A stretch of 64,000 bases of DNA, from positions 571,166 through 635,165 of the forward strand of contig KV908369.1 in the NCBI GenBank assembly GCA_002005505.1, in the 5' to 3' direction. Each line of letters starts with the position of its first letter. Position 1 is the first letter of the stretch. A program made the position numbers and the translations under genes. This DNA is from Botryococcus braunii (taxonomy: Eukaryota; Chlorophyta; Trebouxiophyceae). Positions 61,054 through 64,000 of this stretch are shown here, piece after piece. A model generated the notes under the pieces. The model saw only the letters and a program-made list of their open reading frames with translations. It did not search any database and was not told the origin of the DNA.

Positions 61054-64000
61054 GGTGACAGCCTGGAATGGGCTACTCCGATTGCCTGATCATGTTGGTA
61101 GTTGCCGTAGTGAAGTACCGTATGTAGGTAAAGAAGAATAGGATGTATTATGGACAGCGAATTTGTTTCTGCAGGTAGTGAGAGCATGTTAACAATTGTG
61201 TTGGATTTCAATTGATTCACTTGCAAGTGCTTGATGGCATGACTAGTTGATGCTCCTTCAGCCAATGTGGGGACTGATGCATCCCCAAATTGGGAGGGAG
61301 ATGCATATGCTCCTCCGCCTTAGCTGGTGCTGCCGGGCCCTGTTTGGGGCTGTGGGAGGTAATCAGTACGACTGAGTGTACTGCGTTCTGTTGCCCAACA
61401 TCATCTCAGACTGGTGGCTTTGACGTCCTGCTGTAGGTGACTGGCAGGGGCCATCATCATGTATCACTACATTTCAACCAGTGGAATTGGCAAATTCGCT
61501 GGCCCAGGATTAGGCAGCCACAATTTTGGCCAATGATACATTCGTCTGTGCAGTTTTATACGGGGATGATAAGCAAAGGTGCATGTAAATTAAAATGTTC
61601 GAGATGCTGCGTTTTATTCCCTTCCTGTACTGGCACTGGGACTGTAGTCCTTCGGCACCCCTTTCCCATTCGGTTCTTTTACATCATTTCTGTACCAAGG
61701 GGACGTCCCTGCAGGAGCGCAGCTAAGTGTAGGCAGCCTCTAAGATTCTCAGTTAATAGCACATGGCCACCATTGGCCGTCGAAACTTAGTCCCTTTCAT
61801 CTACGTTTCTCAAATTGGCCATTTGGCCATTTTGCTGACGGCTCCACTGCCCCCCCCCCCTTTTTTAGATTATTATTAATGTTTGTTTCCCAATCCTTAG
61901 CTAAGGATTGGGAAACATAGCACACGTGTAAGGATTCATGTGTAGGATCCTGAGCACCATGCTGTACCAACAAGGCACGTTTCGGATACACTGAAGTAGC
62001 TAGGGCTCCATTGTACTAGATATGCATGCGAGGGGTCGCTCGCAGGTATACATCTTGCTCTGGCAAGCTACAACATCAAAGTCAATGTCATACTTCAAGT
62101 GAGGCAAACTAATTTCTTATAAGTACAATTTCAATTGGCAAGTTTCTGGATTTTTTCAATAAGCCCGCCAGCGCCTTTTGGAGGGCACCTGCAGGGTGGA
62201 TGGGGGCCCTTTAGTAAAGGCCACTGTGTGATGCAAGCTGTACATTGGGTTGAAGGTCGTGACAGTACTTTCCCACCAATCCTCCGAATGTCTGGATTAG
62301 GCTATCGTGTAGTGTGCATGTTGTATAACAGACGATCCAGCAAGTCAATTTGCAGGCGCAAGGACTGTCGACACTTAACAATGCCGTGTACATGTTTTAG
62401 CTTGATATAGCGCTAGCTTTCAAGGTCGACCTCCTGATTAGTCGCGAAAGTTTCCTATTTAAGTGTATGCTCACCAGATCCAGAGCTCTGGAGAGTCGGT
62501 CAGGATACAATCCATGCTTCCAGGTCAGCACGACGTCTCTGGTTGCATTTGGAAGACAAGCGTACGCGTGTTCATTTGGTTGAAGAACCAACACGTAACG
62601 CATCCGGCATACGAAGCTCATATCTACGTGGGAAAAACAAAGCGAGAAGTGCCTCAGAAGGACCACTCCTGGCTTCGAATGAAGGAGGATAGGAGGCATG
62701 GCACATGACTTGGGCTTGCGTCATTGCCCAGGAATTTGTACGATCGTATATATACTAAAAGACCTTGCAGTCAGTAGGCCGAAAGTTGGTTTCCCTTAGA
62801 ACACCCATTCGTGTATCCCTTCAATATTCTTGTGTTTTGGCAATGGTGGAAGGGGTTGCCCCACCCCTCCCACCATCGATCTCTTCTATAAGGCACAGTT
62901 AGTCTGCAGGGGTGACCTCACGATCAAAACAACATGCACACATTCTGCTTGGATGGCATGCAAAAAGCTGGACTTTGCAGCGAGATTTTTGTTTCTCAAC
63001 CCGTTCGCATTGTTCAAGAGGCCAACTCCATGAAATGGAATAAAGGCACATGCCTCTAGTTACAGCCTCAAATATATATTTGAGGCTCGATCCCCGTTGC
63101 CCACTAAACGTTTTTGGTTCTAGAAGAACTTGTGCCGAACTAAGAGCCATTCGTGACATGTCTGTGGCTGTACAGCCATTGACTCGTGTAGGTAAATGCC
63201 ATGTACCGGCACAAGCGTGTTCTACTATCTCTGATGGCCATGGGGCCCTATCACTGATAGACAAAAACGCTGAGATCTCCAGAAGCCCAGTGATAGTAGT
63301 GACATGTACAGTACCTGCAAGTCCAATTTGATGAGATTTCCTGCGGGTTAGGAAAGATTAGTAGATTGCTTGTAGGGGATTCCTTCGTAGAAATGCCTGC
63401 AACGGTAAAGGAGGGCGCTCGGCAACAAATAATTTCGGGTTTACAGCTTTGAATCACTCTTCGAAGAGCTTACTGTGAGCCGGCTTGATGGCAGAAACGG
63501 GGCATATGGCGCTGCTAGCCAGCTGGTTCCGAGGGCGAAGAGGTCGCTGAGCCCGCTTGAAGGCTATGTAGATGTAACTGCTGCTGTTGCTCACGCATCT
63601 GCGTCTTTGCCGCTCGCCCTCCCCACGGCGTGCAAGGCAGCCCAGGAATTCTTCCCTGAGGAGGTGCTTGGTCTCGTTGATTGGAGACCGAGGACTCCAC
63701 AATAGCAAAAACCTGCTCCCACGGCTACTGTACAGTAGCCGTAGGAGGACATGTCCTTTAAAAGTTGCAAGCAAATGGTGGCAGGTAATGGGTTCTACGA
63801 GCAGGTACGGTTCATGTTCGGAACAAGGTTCGAAAGGTGAAGTTCTGCGCAGCAGCTCAGCAGCAGGCTGTCTGCTGTCCGCCTGCATCCCGAGGCCTAG
63901 TGCGTACGTCTCATATTAATTGCTATAGGGCATGTATATGCATGCGTGCAAGTGCAGCACAGTCGAACAAGACGTAAAAAGAAGACTGGCAAAGCGTCAC
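61054..64000. other. Intergenic DNA with several perfect palindromes
   Basis: No ORF with a recognisable domain. The largest frames (63454-63888 on -, 63587-63919 on +) overlap antisense and lack support. Perfect loop-free palindromes occur at 61884-61917 (34 bp, centre TTAGCTAA), 63064-63087 (24 bp) and 63721-63742 (22 bp). Confidence 0.5.

Noticed and set aside
60486..61265. 259-codon - strand ORF
   Set aside because: Mostly antisense to the GC-rich last exon, where stop codons are rare on both strands.

Overview
The window is eukaryotic nuclear DNA from a repeat-rich genome, most likely green-lineage (plant or streptophyte-alga like). The reasons are plant-type Ty3/gypsy chromoviruses with chromodomains, Ty1/copia elements whose primer site fits a plant-type initiator tRNA, spliced genes, and long TA, GA and CA microsatellites. 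I cannot name the species. I saw no bacterial operons, CRISPR arrays, rRNA or tRNA genes.

Region 1 (1-47825) is a nest of LTR retrotransposons. Copia-1 copy A (1-6573, + strand) sits in the gag of gypsy-A (6574-11669). The gypsy-A LTR then appears twice as an inverted pair around 234 bp (11192-12381). It is followed by two scrap pieces of gypsy-B (12382-13568) and a tandem gypsy-B array on the - strand that reads LTR-body-LTR-body-LTR (13584-24116). The two gypsy-B bodies carry complementary defects: one has a pol frameshift, the other lacks reverse transcriptase. Gypsy-C (24117-25887, resuming at 39338) is interrupted by copia-2 (25888-39332), with a CCCTT target duplication. A 7089-bp piece spanning the gypsy-C/copia-2 junction is tandemly duplicated. 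Copia-1 copy B (39717-46856, - strand, CTTTT target duplication) lies in the gypsy-C 3' untranslated part, and the inferred gypsy-C 3' LTR ends at 47825.

Region 2 (47826-51968) consists of foldback DNA: a 628-bp element with ~140-bp inverted arms, hairpins whose stems share a GCGACGGTACGG motif around TA microsatellites, and a 1603-bp gene fragment lodged between TA-rich tracts. That fragment is an inverted, apparently exact copy of 56402-58004.

Region 3 (51969-64000) has low gene density with GA tracts and many perfect palindromes. One multi-exon host gene (about 55939-60909) ends in a long, GC-rich, disordered-protein exon, with a 39-bp-arm hairpin just after its stop codon.

The most striking protein-level signal is a 90-codon leader ORF in copia-1 (193-465 and 45825-46097). 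It begins MAKKRTKQTARKTT and contains the histone H3 tail core RTKQTARK. It overlaps the gag-pol start by ATGA. The copia elements also appear to be primed by the anticodon arm, not the 3' end, of initiator tRNA-Met.
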